Shown here one piece after another: positions 8,752-17,383 of a stretch of DNA of 64,000 bases. This DNA comes from Salinimicrobium flavum. Its GTDB lineage: Bacteria; Bacteroidota; Bacteroidia; Flavobacteriales; Flavobacteriaceae. The stretch covers positions 459,336 through 523,335 of the forward strand of contig NZ_JBHULT010000010.1 in the NCBI RefSeq assembly GCF_042684505.1, read 5' to 3'. The notes beneath the pieces are model-generated. The model searched no databases. It saw only the letters and a program-made list of their open reading frames with translations, and had not been told where the DNA came from. Position 1 is the first letter of the stretch, and every line of letters starts with the position of its first letter. The translations under genes were made by a program, and so were the position numbers.

Positions 8752-10042
8752 TCTTCGCTTTTTTTAGTTTCTCCAGTCGCAGGCTTACCGCCTTTTTGTG
8801 GGCCTGCAAACCTTCGGCTTCTGCTATTAATTCAATTGCAGGTCCTATTCTTTCGATCCCTTCCGCAGAGATCTGCTGAAAGGTTATAGACTTCAAAAAG
8901 CTATCCAGATTGACCCCGCTGTACTGCCGGGCATAGCCGTTGGTAGGCAACGTATGATTGGTACCCGAAGCATAGTCACCGGCACTCTCGGGGGTGTTGT
9001 TCCCTATAAAAACTGAACCGGCATTGGAAATCCCGTTCACATAGAAATCGGGGTTCTTCGTGCAGATAATGAAGTGCTCTGGTGCATATTCATTAATGAG
9101 TTCAAGCGCCTCATCTTTTGAATTCATAAAAATAAAACGGGAATGTTCGATCGCTGCCCTGGCGATCTCCTTCCGAGGAAGATCCTCCAGTTGAGATACT
9201 ATTTCAGCCTCTACCTTTTCCAAAAGTTGCTTTGAAAGGGAAAGCAGCACCACCTGACTGTCGGCACCGTGTTCGGCTTGAGAAAGCAGATCTGAAGCTA
9301 CAAAAGTCGCATCAGCACTATCATCTGCTACCACTAATAATTCTGAAGGTCCCGCAGGCATATCAATCGCTACATTATATTTGGTGGCCATTTGCTTCGC
9401 TACTGTGACGTATTGATTTCCGGGGCCAAAGATCTTATATACCTTTCCCATACTTTGGGTTCCAAAAGTCATGGCTGCAATAGCCTGAATGCCTCCCACT
9501 TTATAGATCTTTTCGATCCCACATAACTTAGCGGTATAAAGGATCACCGGATTTACAGAACCATCCTTAGCAGGAGGCGTACACAAGATCACTTCTTTAC
9601 AACCTGCTAATTGTGCGGGAACGGCCAGCATGAGAATGGTGGAGAACAAAGGTGCCGTTCCCCCGGGGATGTAAAGCCCCACCTTCTGTATAGGCCTCTT
9701 TTCCTGCCAGCATTGAACTCCGGGAACGGTCTCCACCACCACTTTCTCTGTTCTTTGAGCGGCGTGAAATCGTGAAATGTTCTGCTTTGCAAGGTCAATA
9801 GCTGCTTTTAACTCTTCAGGAACTTCGGCTGCTGCCTTCTCAATTTCTTCCACGGTCACTTCGAAAGTTCCGGAAGTCGTACCGTCAAAGAGTTGAGAGT
9901 ATTTTTGTACTGCTGTGTCACCATCTGCTTTAACCTCTCTAAATATCTGTTCCACCAGCTGTTCAATATCGGCAACTGTTTTTGTGGGGCGTTCGAGAAT
10001 TGCCTCCCACTCTGTCTTTTCAGGATCAATAAACTTCTTCAT
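8741..10042 (-). CDS. hisD: histidinol dehydrogenase
   Basis: HisD (433 residues) catalyses the last two NAD-dependent oxidations, from histidinol to histidine. It is full length, with the GPGNQYVTVAKQ cofactor segment, DMPAGPSELLVVAD and QAEHGADSQ (zinc region), and the conserved ASGTNHTLPTNGYARQYSGV motif near the C-terminus. It starts 10 bases after the hisG stop and overlaps hisC by 11 bases. Confidence 0.97.
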   Translation of the reverse strand: MKKFIDPEKTEWEAILERPTKTVADIEQLVEQIFREVKADGDTAVQKYSQLFDGTTSGTFEVTVEEIEKAAAEVPEELKAAIDLAKQNISRFHAAQRTEKVVVETVPGVQCWQEKRPIQKVGLYIPGGTAPLFSTILMLAVPAQLAGCKEVILCTPPAKDGSVNPVILYTAKLCGIEKIYKVGGIQAIAAMTFGTQSMGKVYKIFGPGNQYVTVAKQMATKYNVAIDMPAGPSELLVVADDSADATFVASDLLSQAEHGADSQVVLLSLSKQLLEKVEAEIVSQLEDLPRKEIARAAIEHSRFIFMNSKDEALELINEYAPEHFIICTKNPDFYVNGISNAGSVFIGNNTPESAGDYASGTNHTLPTNGYARQYSGVNLDSFLKSITFQQISAEGIERIGPAIELIAEAEGLQAHKKAVSLRLEKLKKAKNEQ

Positions 10043-10052
10043 TCTTTAATAT

Positions 10053-10910
10053 TTAAAGGACCATTTTTTCAATTGGAGCCACAAGGATTCCCTCAGCTCC
10101 ATTAGCTTTAAGTTCATCGATCACCTCCCAGAATCTCTCTTCAGAGATCACGGTGTGAAGGGAACTCCAGCCTTCTTCGGCCAAAGGAAGCACGGTGGGG
10201 CTCCTCATTCCGGGAAGCAGTTTTACCACAGCATCAAGTTTTGAGTTGGGGACGTTCATGAGAATATACTTGGAACTTCGGGCACGTAAAACCGACTTAA
10301 TTCGAAACTGTAGTTTCTTTAAGATCTCACTTCTTTCTTCAGAAATTCCTGGAGAAACAGCCAGTACGGCTTCACTTTTCAGCATTACTTCCACCTCTTT
10401 CAGGTTATTCTTAAAAAGTGTACTGCCACTGGAGACGATATCGCAAATAGCATCTGCAAGCCCAATATTGGGAGCGATCTCAACAGATCCGTTTATGATA
10501 TGAAGATCAGCCGTAATGCCTTTTTTGGCCAGGTAATTCTTCACCGTGTTGGGATAAGACGTGGCAATTCTTGCTCCCTGCAGATCCTTAATTTCAGAAT
10601 ACTTTGTGGCTTTTGGAACTGCCAGCGAAACCCGGCATTTCGAAAAGCCAAGCTTTTCTGCCATAGTAATGTCTTCCCCTTTTTCCACCAGTACGTTCTC
10701 TCCAATGATCGCAGCATCTACTACCCCATCTCTTAAATACTGCGGAATATCCCCATTCCGCAAGTAGAATACCTCAAGAGGAAAATTTCCTGAAGCCGCC
10801 TTTAGCTGTTCCTTCCCATTATCTATGGAAATACCGGCATCGTGAAATAATTTTAAAGAATCATCGTGTAACCTACCTGATTTTTGTACCGCAACTCGTA
10901 GTTTTTTCAT
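10053..10910 (-). CDS. hisG: ATP phosphoribosyltransferase, long (regulated) form
   Basis: HisG (285 residues) joins ATP and PRPP in the committed step of histidine synthesis. The length and the C-terminal HisG_C/ACT-like domain (about 210-285, ILMNVPNSKLDAVVKLLPGM) show the long form, which is feedback inhibited by histidine and needs no HisZ. The catalytic domain has the ATSYPNTVKNYL and DAICDIVSSGSTLFKNNL (PRPP-binding) motifs. It is the first structural gene and lies behind a leader peptide and a terminator, so both enzyme activity and transcription are probably responsive to histidine. Confidence 0.97.
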   Translation of the reverse strand: MKKLRVAVQKSGRLHDDSLKLFHDAGISIDNGKEQLKAASGNFPLEVFYLRNGDIPQYLRDGVVDAAIIGENVLVEKGEDITMAEKLGFSKCRVSLAVPKATKYSEIKDLQGARIATSYPNTVKNYLAKKGITADLHIINGSVEIAPNIGLADAICDIVSSGSTLFKNNLKEVEVMLKSEAVLAVSPGISEERSEILKKLQFRIKSVLRARSSKYILMNVPNSKLDAVVKLLPGMRSPTVLPLAEEGWSSLHTVISEERFWEVIDELKANGAEGILVAPIEKMVL

Positions 10911-10948
10911 CTGAAAAATTTTGTGTCCGGGCAGATCAACGGGAGGAA

Positions 10949-10982
10949 TAAAAAAACCCGTTTGAGCTGCTCAAACGGGTTT
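10949..10982 (-). terminator. his operon attenuator terminator
   Basis: On the minus strand AAACCCGTTTGAGC and GCTCAAACGGGTTT (10954-10967 and 10969-10982 on plus) can form a stem of 12-14 pairs with a tiny loop, followed by a run of seven T. It sits 31 bases after the leader peptide stop and 39 bases before the hisG start. That is the position expected of a ribosome-controlled attenuator, not of a terminator for an upstream gene. Confidence 0.85.
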
Positions 10983-11012
10983 CTAAAAATATGTTATACA
11001 CACATATCAATC

Positions 11013-11069
11013 TCACCTCGCAAGAGCGAACCTATGAGAATGATGATGATGTAGTTGTTGTGATTTCAT
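11013..11069 (-). CDS. hisL: his operon leader peptide
   Basis: This 18-codon ORF encodes MKSQQLHHHHSHRFALAR followed by TGA. Five of six consecutive codons (positions 7-12) are histidine. After the His codons the leader RNA can form a nested hairpin (TCTCA/TGAGA around TCGC/GCGA), and then comes the intrinsic terminator ahead of hisG. In the classical model a ribosome stalled on His codons under starvation favours an antiterminator fold, and fast translation lets the terminator form. The peptide, its position and the terminator are seen directly. The regulatory mechanism is inferred by analogy with proteobacterial his leaders. A TATTTTCG box lies 10 bases upstream. Confidence 0.85.
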   Translation of the reverse strand: MKSQQLHHHHSHRFALAR

Positions 11070-11079
11070 TTTATATATG

Positions 11080-11087
11080 CGAAAATA
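11080..11087 (-). promoter_or_regulatory. candidate -7 box of the his operon
   Basis: The minus strand reads TATTTTCG, one mismatch from the Bacteroidota TAnnTTTG box, 10 bases upstream of the leader peptide ATG. A TTTTG lies 17 bases further upstream, slightly closer than the usual 19-21. This is a weak call from position and similarity only. Confidence 0.4.
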
Positions 11088-11130
11088 CAGCTTTATTTTA
11101 AAATCAAAAGCAATTTTCGATTTTTTAGCT

Positions 11131-11946
11131 TTAGTTATTTCCAAGGATCAAAGGCAAACCTTCATCTCCGGAACCTATAACCACCACTTTTGCATTAGGT
11201 GATTTAGCCAGTTCTACAGTTGCCTGTATTCCTTTTTCCTTTAAAACCATATCTGTCAAAGATGCAGCAAGGATCTCGTTCGCGCGGGCCTTACCTTCAG
11301 CGTCAATTCTCTGTCTTTCTGCCTCCTGTTCTGCTTTTGTTAACCTAAAAACATATTCCAGTGACTCCTGCTCCTGGCGTAATTTTCGCTCAATAGCATC
11401 TTTAATAGTTGCTGGCAAGGAAACATCACGTACCAGAACCTCATTTATTTGTACATATTGATTCTTAAGAAGCACCTGAGTCTCCTCAAAGATCTCCTTT
11501 TGAATGGCTTCTCTTTTGCTGGCATAAAGTTGTTCGGGAGCATACCTACCCACCACGGCACGTGCCGCCGACCTTACTGCGGGCTGTAAGACCCGTTGTA
11601 TATAGGCTTCTCCTTTTTCCTGGTGTAATTTTCCCAGGTCATTATAGTCTGGTTGGAACCAGATAGAAGCATCAAGTTTTATCTCCAATCCGTTTGAAGA
11701 AAGTACCTGCATTTTTTCATCCAAAGATTGCTGACGTACTTCGTAAACAAAGACTTTGTTCCAGGGCGCTACAAAATGAAAACCTTCATTTAACGGGGGT
11801 TGTTCTGTTACCACCCCTCCACTGAAGGTCTTATAAAGTACTCCGGCTTCACCTGAGTCTATAGTAACTGTTGATTTCGCAATGAGAATAATTAAAAGAA
11901 TTCCGAAAATTAAAATTGGTAACCCAATTTTGGGTAATCTGTCCAT
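11131..11946 (-). CDS. SPFH/prohibitin-family membrane protein
   Basis: This 271-residue protein has one N-terminal membrane anchor (about residues 9-24, LPILIFGILLIILIA) and a band-7/SPFH domain (about 27-200) typical of prohibitins. A charged coiled-coil segment rich in E, R and A (about 205-245, TKAEQEAERQRIDAEGKARA) follows. Such proteins oligomerise into membrane rings that organise lipid microdomains or modulate membrane proteases such as FtsH. The specific role here is not known. It follows the VWA protein gene by 22 bases and may be its operon partner. The short run of Gly/Ile residues at the C-terminus (IGSGDEGLPLILGNN) is typical of bacterial prohibitin homologues. Confidence 0.85.
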   Translation of the reverse strand: MDRLPKIGLPILIFGILLIILIAKSTVTIDSGEAGVLYKTFSGGVVTEQPPLNEGFHFVAPWNKVFVYEVRQQSLDEKMQVLSSNGLEIKLDASIWFQPDYNDLGKLHQEKGEAYIQRVLQPAVRSAARAVVGRYAPEQLYASKREAIQKEIFEETQVLLKNQYVQINEVLVRDVSLPATIKDAIERKLRQEQESLEYVFRLTKAEQEAERQRIDAEGKARANEILAASLTDMVLKEKGIQATVELAKSPNAKVVVIGSGDEGLPLILGNN

Positions 11947-11968
11947 AATAGAAATTGTATTTATTAAT

Positions 11969-14002
11969 TTAAATGTGCCCGTAATATTTCCTTAAAAACC
12001 ATTCAATACTTAAAGAAAGTATGATGATTGCCAGTAAATAATACCAGTCGATCAAAGGTACGGTGTTTTCTCTCTTTTTTTGCACCGGAAGGTAAGAATT
12101 CGATGAAAGCAGGTTTTCTATTAAAGCAGCAGAACTTCCCAGGAAGTACAATTCCTGATCCTTTTGTTCGGCAATGGTCTTTAAAACTTGCAGGTTTGCC
12201 CCGGTGAATTGGGATTCCACATCAAAGGAAAGCAGCCTGAATTTCCCCGATCTTCTTAAATTCTCACCAGCTACAGATACCGAAAAAGAATATTCACCCG
12301 GAGAAAGATGTCCAAGATCAACAGTATACCTGTTCTCCCGCAGCAAAAAGGGGATTTTTCTCTCTTCGTTTTCTCCCTCCTCCTTTAAGGTTAAGGTCAA
12401 CCTTCCCCGATCATCAAAAATGTAATTTTTATCAAAATATTCTGCTGTTATGAAAGGCATTACGCTTCCATCGTAAACAGGTTCATACTCAATGGTAAGG
12501 CGTTCTTTCCTTTTTCCTGAAGAAAGATATTGCACGATCTTTCCCATAAATTCATCAAAGCCAGCAAATGTTTCATTCTCCTGGTAATACCGGCTTCGCC
12601 ATTTCCAGATATCAGCTCCAAATAGAAAAGCTGTTTTAAGCTCATCCTGCTCAGTAAAACAAAGCATGGGAATTTGCGTTTCCATTCCCTGTATTTTCCT
12701 AAAAAGGAGGGTTTCTGTAGTTTCGGGAAAAGTGAGTTGACCGAAATTTCCCTGCAGCGGAGGAAAATCATCAAAACCTATATCTTCTGCCTGAAAAGCC
12801 CGGAATCCGGAATTAAGTACCGGAAAGAATTCTTCAGTCTGCCCGGTGATTTCCTGTTGATGGGTCTCCTGTTCGCCATTCAGGAAACGCCAGTTGGTCA
12901 AAGGCCCTGTGACGAACCAGTGATTCCTTTTCTTTTTCTTAAGTTCGTCCAGCAGCAGTTTAAAACTTTCTGTTGGTTGATAAAGGATCACCAGTTGATA
13001 TTGTTCAATATCAGCAGGGACAGTATTAATATGTCTCAGGCTGACTTCCCGTTGCTGATTGGCCTCAATACTTTTTTTAACTGCTCCCAAATCAGGATGC
13101 AGCACCTCATAGGCCAGGAGAATGGAGGTGCGTTCATCGATCACTTCCACGGCAAATTCCTTTGTGTTGTTCTGAACATTCTTTTCATCGTTCAAAGGTT
13201 CAATCTTTGCCTCAAAAGTTCTAACCCCCACTGAGGAAGCAGGAATTTCAGCTCGTAGCACAGCAGAATTATTTTGAGGGCTTAAAGAAACAGGACTTTT
13301 AAATATTACATTTTTCCCGGAGCTGATCGTTACACGAGTGTTGATCCCGGTCTTTCCCGAGTAGGAAACCATAATTTCCACCGGAAACCGGTTTTCAAGA
13401 AAGGCATATTTATTCACGTTGATCCTGGAGATCGCCAGGTCCTGGTAAGAAGTGGTATCCCCTACCACTACGGGCATCAAAGGTTGCCGGTATCTCTGAG
13501 CTGAGAAAGTAAGATCCTCTCCCAGGGTTTGGTTCCCGTCTGTAATAAGAATAGTAGGGGCAGTGGAATTCTCATAAAGTTTGTTTAGTTCTCTGAAGAC
13601 AGCTGGGATGTTCGACTGGCGTTCTTCGAAGGTAAGATCACTTTGTTTTTTCAGCTCATTTCCGAAGGTGAAGATCTCCACATCAAAACGTTCATTGATC
13701 TGCTCATGCTGCGAAATATTATCCACCAGCTGCCTCACCTCTTCTTCTGCCTTAAAGTGCGCAACAGAACCGGAGTTATCTACAGCCAGCACCAAATGAG
13801 GTTTCTCGGTATAATACTCCTCATTTTTGATCTGCGGATTGATCAACAGCAGAAAGAGCAAAAAAAGGCTAAGAAACCGAAGAAAAGCAAAGACTGAATT
13901 CCTGCTCCGACTTCCTTTTGCACGGAAAAAATACTGAAAAAAGGAGATCGCCCCGGCAAGGACCAGTGCTAAAATGATAAGTAAAATAGTGGTAGCAGGC
14001 AT
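11969..14002 (-). CDS. von Willebrand factor type A domain membrane protein
   Basis: This 677-residue protein begins with two membrane segments (about 4-25 and 37-55) and then a VWA-like domain from about residue 68. The MIDAS metal motif is D75-N-S77-G-S79 in AVDNSGSV, with a later ILITDGNQT loop. A long beta-rich periplasmic part follows, and one membrane helix ends the protein (WYYLLAIIILSLSIEWFL). The architecture resembles the Bacteroidota BatA-like or glutamine-amidotransferase-like VWA membrane proteins, whose function is unknown. The class is confident. The partner and the process are not. Confidence 0.8.
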   Translation of the reverse strand: MPATTILLIILALVLAGAISFFQYFFRAKGSRSRNSVFAFLRFLSLFLLFLLLINPQIKNEEYYTEKPHLVLAVDNSGSVAHFKAEEEVRQLVDNISQHEQINERFDVEIFTFGNELKKQSDLTFEERQSNIPAVFRELNKLYENSTAPTILITDGNQTLGEDLTFSAQRYRQPLMPVVVGDTTSYQDLAISRINVNKYAFLENRFPVEIMVSYSGKTGINTRVTISSGKNVIFKSPVSLSPQNNSAVLRAEIPASSVGVRTFEAKIEPLNDEKNVQNNTKEFAVEVIDERTSILLAYEVLHPDLGAVKKSIEANQQREVSLRHINTVPADIEQYQLVILYQPTESFKLLLDELKKKKRNHWFVTGPLTNWRFLNGEQETHQQEITGQTEEFFPVLNSGFRAFQAEDIGFDDFPPLQGNFGQLTFPETTETLLFRKIQGMETQIPMLCFTEQDELKTAFLFGADIWKWRSRYYQENETFAGFDEFMGKIVQYLSSGKRKERLTIEYEPVYDGSVMPFITAEYFDKNYIFDDRGRLTLTLKEEGENEERKIPFLLRENRYTVDLGHLSPGEYSFSVSVAGENLRRSGKFRLLSFDVESQFTGANLQVLKTIAEQKDQELYFLGSSAALIENLLSSNSYLPVQKKRENTVPLIDWYYLLAIIILSLSIEWFLRKYYGHI

Positions 14003-14052
14003 TTTTATTTCCCCGGTTAAAACGGAAAAGGAAGATAGGGATAAATGCCATT

Positions 14053-14130
14053 GAATAAAAACAGCTGCCCGAAAAGTTAAAAATTTCAGCTAAAAAGATC
14101 TCAGTTGAAAATTTCGCTTTTTCGGGCAGC
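14053..14130 (-). terminator. long stem-loop terminator after fabG
   Basis: GCTGCCCGAAAA (14064-14075) and TTTTCGGGCAGC (14119-14130) form a perfect 12-base-pair outer stem. An inner AAATTTC/GAAATTT-like pairing sits within the loop. On the minus strand the stem is followed by TGTTTTTATT. It starts 10 bases after the fabG stop, so it most likely ends the fabG transcript. The loop is unusually long for an intrinsic terminator. Confidence 0.6.
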
Positions 14131-14140
14131 AATAATAATA

Positions 14141-14887
14141 TTAGGTAAGCATTCCGCCGTCAACATTCAATACCTGACCAGTGATATAAGCACTCAGATC
14201 GCTACCCAGGAATACACATGCATTCGCGATATCTTCAGGGGTACCTCCTCTTTTCAAAGGAATTGCCTCTCTCCAGCCTTCAACAACTTTTTCATCCAGT
14301 TTCCCTGTCATTTCAGTTTCGATGAATCCGGGAGCGATCACATTGGTTCGAATATTCCTTGAACCTAATTCCAGGGCCATGGATTTTGAGAAACCTATCA
14401 TTCCTGCTTTAGATGCTGCATAATTTGCCTGGCCGGCATTACCTTTCACACCTACCACACTGCTCATGTTAATGATGCTCCCGTGGCGCTGCTTCAGCAT
14501 AGGGCGCTGTACAGCCTTGGTCATGTTGAAAACAGATTTCAGGTTCACCTCGATCACCTTGTCAAAATCTTCCTCGCTCATTCGCATTAAAAGATTGTCC
14601 TTGGTAATACCCGCGTTGTTGATTAAAATATCTATGCTTCCGAAGTCGGTCATGACATTCTTGACAAGCTCCTGGGCCTCTTCAAAATTGGCAGCATTAG
14701 ACTTGTAACCTTTGGCTTTTATTCCTAAAGCCTGAAGTTCTTTCTCCAGTTCATTGGCTGCTTCTACAGAAGAACTGTAGGTAAAGGCAACGTTTGCTCC
14801 ATGCTTTGCGAATACTTCAGCTATTCCTTTTCCAATACCTCTGCTGGCACCGGTAATTATGGCATTCTTTCCTTCTAATAATTTCAT
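14141..14887 (-). CDS. fabG: 3-oxoacyl-[acyl-carrier-protein] reductase
   Basis: FabG (248 residues) is the NADPH-dependent short-chain dehydrogenase of type II fatty acid elongation. The cofactor motif is TGASRGIG (12-19), NNAG is at 90-93, and the catalytic residues are S142 or S143, Y156 and K160 (YAASK). The C-terminal YITGQVLNVDGGML closes the family pattern. It is set off by terminators on both sides (14053-14130 and 14960-15008) and therefore appears to be a single-gene unit near the lipid A genes, not part of a fab operon. Confidence 0.93.
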   Translation of the reverse strand: MKLLEGKNAIITGASRGIGKGIAEVFAKHGANVAFTYSSSVEAANELEKELQALGIKAKGYKSNAANFEEAQELVKNVMTDFGSIDILINNAGITKDNLLMRMSEEDFDKVIEVNLKSVFNMTKAVQRPMLKQRHGSIINMSSVVGVKGNAGQANYAASKAGMIGFSKSMALELGSRNIRTNVIAPGFIETEMTGKLDEKVVEGWREAIPLKRGGTPEDIANACVFLGSDLSAYITGQVLNVDGGMLT

Positions 14888-14954
14888 ATCAAAAATGTAT
14901 TTCCTGGTCAGTATTTAAAAATTAAAACCAAATATAATAAAACGTGGGTTTAAC

Positions 14955-15008
14955 ATTAAAAAACCTCCGGAAGTTCCTGATTTTCCATCAGCAAACCACG
15001 GAGGTTTT
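14955..15008 (-). terminator. intrinsic terminator after sucD
   Basis: AAAACCTCCG (14960-14969) and CGGAGGTTTT (14999-15008) form a 10-base-pair stem with a 29-base loop. On the minus strand the stem ends in a run of six T. It lies just behind the sucD stop. Confidence 0.75.
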
Positions 15009-15028
15009 ATATGAGTAAATAGGATTGA

Positions 15029-15901
15029 TTAGCCCATTACTTCTTTTACTTTCTTTCCAATTTCCGCAGGAGAATCTACAACATAGATCCCACACTCACG
15101 CATAATGGCTTTTTTGGCTTCGGCTGTATCTTCACTTCCACCTACGATAGCCCCGGCGTGTCCCATGGTTCTACCTTTTGGAGCAGTTTCACCTGCAATA
15201 AAGCCAACAACAGGTTTTTTGTTCCCGTTATCTTTGATCCATCTTGCAGCATCTGCTTCCAGCTGCCCACCTATCTCACCTATCATCACGATACATTCGG
15301 TTTCATCGTCATTCATGAACATTTCAATCGCCTCCTGAGTAGTAGTTCCGATTATAGGATCTCCTCCAATTCCAATCGCTGTAGTAATGCCCAAACCTTG
15401 TTTTACAACCTGGTCTGCCGCTTCATAAGTAAGGGTACCAGATTTAGAAACGATTCCAACCTTTCCTTTTTTGAAGACAAATCCGGGCATGATACCCACC
15501 TTGGCCTCTTCGGGAGTGATCACCCCGGGACAGTTAGGTCCTACCAAACGGCAATCTTTATCTTTAATATAGTCTGCTACCTTGATCATATCTGCAACAG
15601 GAATACCTTCAGTAATCGTAATAATTACCTTGATCCCTGCATTGGCAGCTTCCATAATAGCATCTGCAGCGAATGCCGGGGGTACAAAAATGATGGAAAC
15701 ATCTGCTCCCGTTTCTTTTACAGCTTCAGAAACTGTGTTAAAAACAGGTTTTTCAAGGTGTTGTTGCCCACCTTTTCCAGGAGTAACCCCACCTACCACA
15801 TTTGTTCCGTATTCTATCATCTGGCCGGCGTGAAAAGTACCTTCACTTCCGGTAAATCCCTGAACAATTATTTTTGAATCTTTATTTACTAAAACGCTCA
15901 T
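15029..15901 (-). CDS. sucD: succinyl-CoA synthetase (ADP-forming) alpha subunit
   Basis: SucD (290 residues) is the CoA-binding, phosphohistidine-carrying subunit of the TCA-cycle succinyl-CoA ligase. The CoA-binding segment is near the N-terminus (QGFTGSEGTFHAGQMIEYGT), the phosphohistidine is H248 in MGHAGAIVGG, and GPNCPGVI is intact. The beta subunit gene sucC is not adjacent, which separates this locus from the usual sucCD pair. A TATTTTTG box at 15926-15933 (minus) lies 24 bases upstream of the ATG. Confidence 0.96.
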   Translation of the reverse strand: MSVLVNKDSKIIVQGFTGSEGTFHAGQMIEYGTNVVGGVTPGKGGQQHLEKPVFNTVSEAVKETGADVSIIFVPPAFAADAIMEAANAGIKVIITITEGIPVADMIKVADYIKDKDCRLVGPNCPGVITPEEAKVGIMPGFVFKKGKVGIVSKSGTLTYEAADQVVKQGLGITTAIGIGGDPIIGTTTQEAIEMFMNDDETECIVMIGEIGGQLEADAARWIKDNGNKKPVVGFIAGETAPKGRTMGHAGAIVGGSEDTAEAKKAIMRECGIYVVDSPAEIGKKVKEVMG

Positions 15902-15925
15902 AGTTGATTTTTGAATTTTGTGTTA

Positions 15926-15933
15926 CAAAAATA
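15926..15933 (-). promoter_or_regulatory. -7 box of sucD
   Basis: TATTTTTG on the minus strand matches the Bacteroidota sigma-A TAnnTTTG box, 24 bases before the sucD ATG. No clear TTTG is found at the -33 position. Confidence 0.5.
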
Positions 15934-15965
15934 GGTTTTTATAGAAGAAACCTAAAGGTTTTTCA

Positions 15966-16376
15966 TTATTTACTTGGGAGGAAAGAATCGAGATTTTCGG
16001 GACTGTCATCAGCCTGCTGACTAATTTGATGGCCTTTAAACATTTTGCCGTCTTTCACCTGCCAAATCGCTATAAAATGAGCCATTGGCAATTCCTCATC
16101 AGGATTTTCTATCGTCTTTACGTAATAGGTGAATCTGATAGTGACCATATCCCCATCTGCAAGAAGATGGCTGACGTCTGTACGCAAGGATTCAAATGAT
16201 TTAGTGAGTTCTTTGGAAATATCACAAATTTCCTGGAAACCTAATTTATGAAATCCGGCACTGCTGTTCCAGAATAATTCGGCTTCAGGATGAAGATATT
16301 TCCTGATAGTTTCAGGATCCCTGTAAAAATCTGAAGAATAAAATTTCTCGACGCATTCTTTAGGTTCTAGGCTCAT
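15966..16376 (-). CDS. NTF2-like / SnoaL-type small protein
   Basis: This 136-residue protein has the cone-shaped NTF2-like pattern: an N-terminal helix with ECVEKFYSSDFYRDPETIRKYLHPEAELFWN, followed by alternating beta strands ending in HFIAIWQVKDGKMFKGHQISQQAD. Many members of this superfamily bind small ligands or are polyketide cyclases or delta-isomerases, but the sequence gives no substrate. It follows the second lpxD-like gene with one base between them, so it is probably cotranscribed with the lpx-efp block. No signal peptide is present. Confidence 0.7.
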   Translation of the reverse strand: MSLEPKECVEKFYSSDFYRDPETIRKYLHPEAELFWNSSAGFHKLGFQEICDISKELTKSFESLRTDVSHLLADGDMVTIRFTYYVKTIENPDEELPMAHFIAIWQVKDGKMFKGHQISQQADDSPENLDSFLPSK

Positions 16377-16377
16377 A

Positions 16378-17310
16378 TCAACTTTTTAGATTTTCGATCA
16401 ATTTAGGCAATTGGCGCAGAAGTGCCAACTCCTTAAGCTTTGCCCGCGATTCCATTGCCGGGTTACCACTGTAAATAGTATTTTCTTTGGTTGATTTTGT
16501 TATACCGGCCTGCCCCATCATTACACCACCTTTTTTCACGGTGATCCCACTACGCATTCCAACCTGCCCCCAAACCGTGACTTCGTCTTCAATGATCACC
16601 GCTCCCGCAATACCGGTTTGGGAGGCAATAAGGCATTTTTCGCCAATTACCGTATCATGGCCCACCTGGATAAGGTTGTCCAACTTCGTTCCTTTGCCAA
16701 TAGTGGTATCTCCTGTCACCCCTTTATCAATGGTGCAGTTGGCACCAATCTCCACATCATCCCTGATGACCACTCTGCCCCCTGAAAGCAGCTTATCAAA
16801 ACCTTCAGGTCTTTTCTTGTAGTAGAAGGCATCACCTCCCAGTACCGTTCCGGAGTGAATGATCACATTATCACCAATAACCGTATTGTCATACAGGCTT
16901 ACATTGGCATGAATAATACAGTTCTTACCTATTTTAACATTATTCCCCACAAAGACATTGGGCTGAACCACAGTTCCTTCTCCAATTTTTGCGGAAGCAG
17001 CTACTAAAGAAGTGGCTTTTTCAAAAGGCCTGAAATACCGGGTGAGTTTATTAAAATCCCTGAAGGGATCATCTGAGATCAATAGTGCTTTTCCCTCGGG
17101 ACAGTCGACTTTTTTATTTATAAGAATAATGGTCGCTGCAGAATTTAAAGCCTTATCATAATATTTAGGATGATCTACAAATACAATATCTCCCGGGGTG
17201 ACCACGTGGATCTCGTTCATTCCCAGAACAGGGAAATCTGACGCCCCGACATATTCCGCTGAAATTATGGTTGCTATTTGTTCAAGGGTATGTGGTTGCG
17301 GAAACTTCAT
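16378..17310 (-). CDS. LpxD-like UDP-3-O-acylglucosamine N-acyltransferase paralogue
   Basis: This 310-residue protein has the LpxD N-terminal uridine-binding domain (about 1-95) and a left-handed beta-helix of hexapeptide repeats (about 100-260). The segment QVGHDTVIGEKCLIASQTGIAG carries the histidine that corresponds to the catalytic one of LpxD. It is shorter than the true lpxD at 20133-21161 (342 residues) and diverges in its C-terminal helix. A second LpxD-like gene after efp is a plausible acyltransferase for lipid A or another glycolipid. Its substrate is not known from sequence. Confidence 0.8.
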   Translation of the reverse strand: MKFPQPHTLEQIATIISAEYVGASDFPVLGMNEIHVVTPGDIVFVDHPKYYDKALNSAATIILINKKVDCPEGKALLISDDPFRDFNKLTRYFRPFEKATSLVAASAKIGEGTVVQPNVFVGNNVKIGKNCIIHANVSLYDNTVIGDNVIIHSGTVLGGDAFYYKKRPEGFDKLLSGGRVVIRDDVEIGANCTIDKGVTGDTTIGKGTKLDNLIQVGHDTVIGEKCLIASQTGIAGAVIIEDEVTVWGQVGMRSGITVKKGGVMMGQAGITKSTKENTIYSGNPAMESRAKLKELALLRQLPKLIENLKS

Positions 17311-17383
17311 GGGTATTGAGTATTAAGTATGGAGATGTGAGACTTGAGAAGAAAGATTTTGACTATCCTCTGTCCTCTGCTCC
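17311..17383. repeat. low-complexity gap upstream of the second lpxD-like gene
   Basis: The gap reads GGGTATTGAGTATTAAGTAT, then a segment containing GAGACTTGAGAAG that is shared with the hisA-hisF gap, then a pyrimidine tract. No gene, promoter or terminator is evident. Confidence 0.4.

Noticed and set aside
14064..14130. Hairpin after fabG as a riboswitch
   Set aside because: The stem is perfect and the T-rich end fits a terminator. No ligand-binding core is recognisable and no gene is controlled by it.
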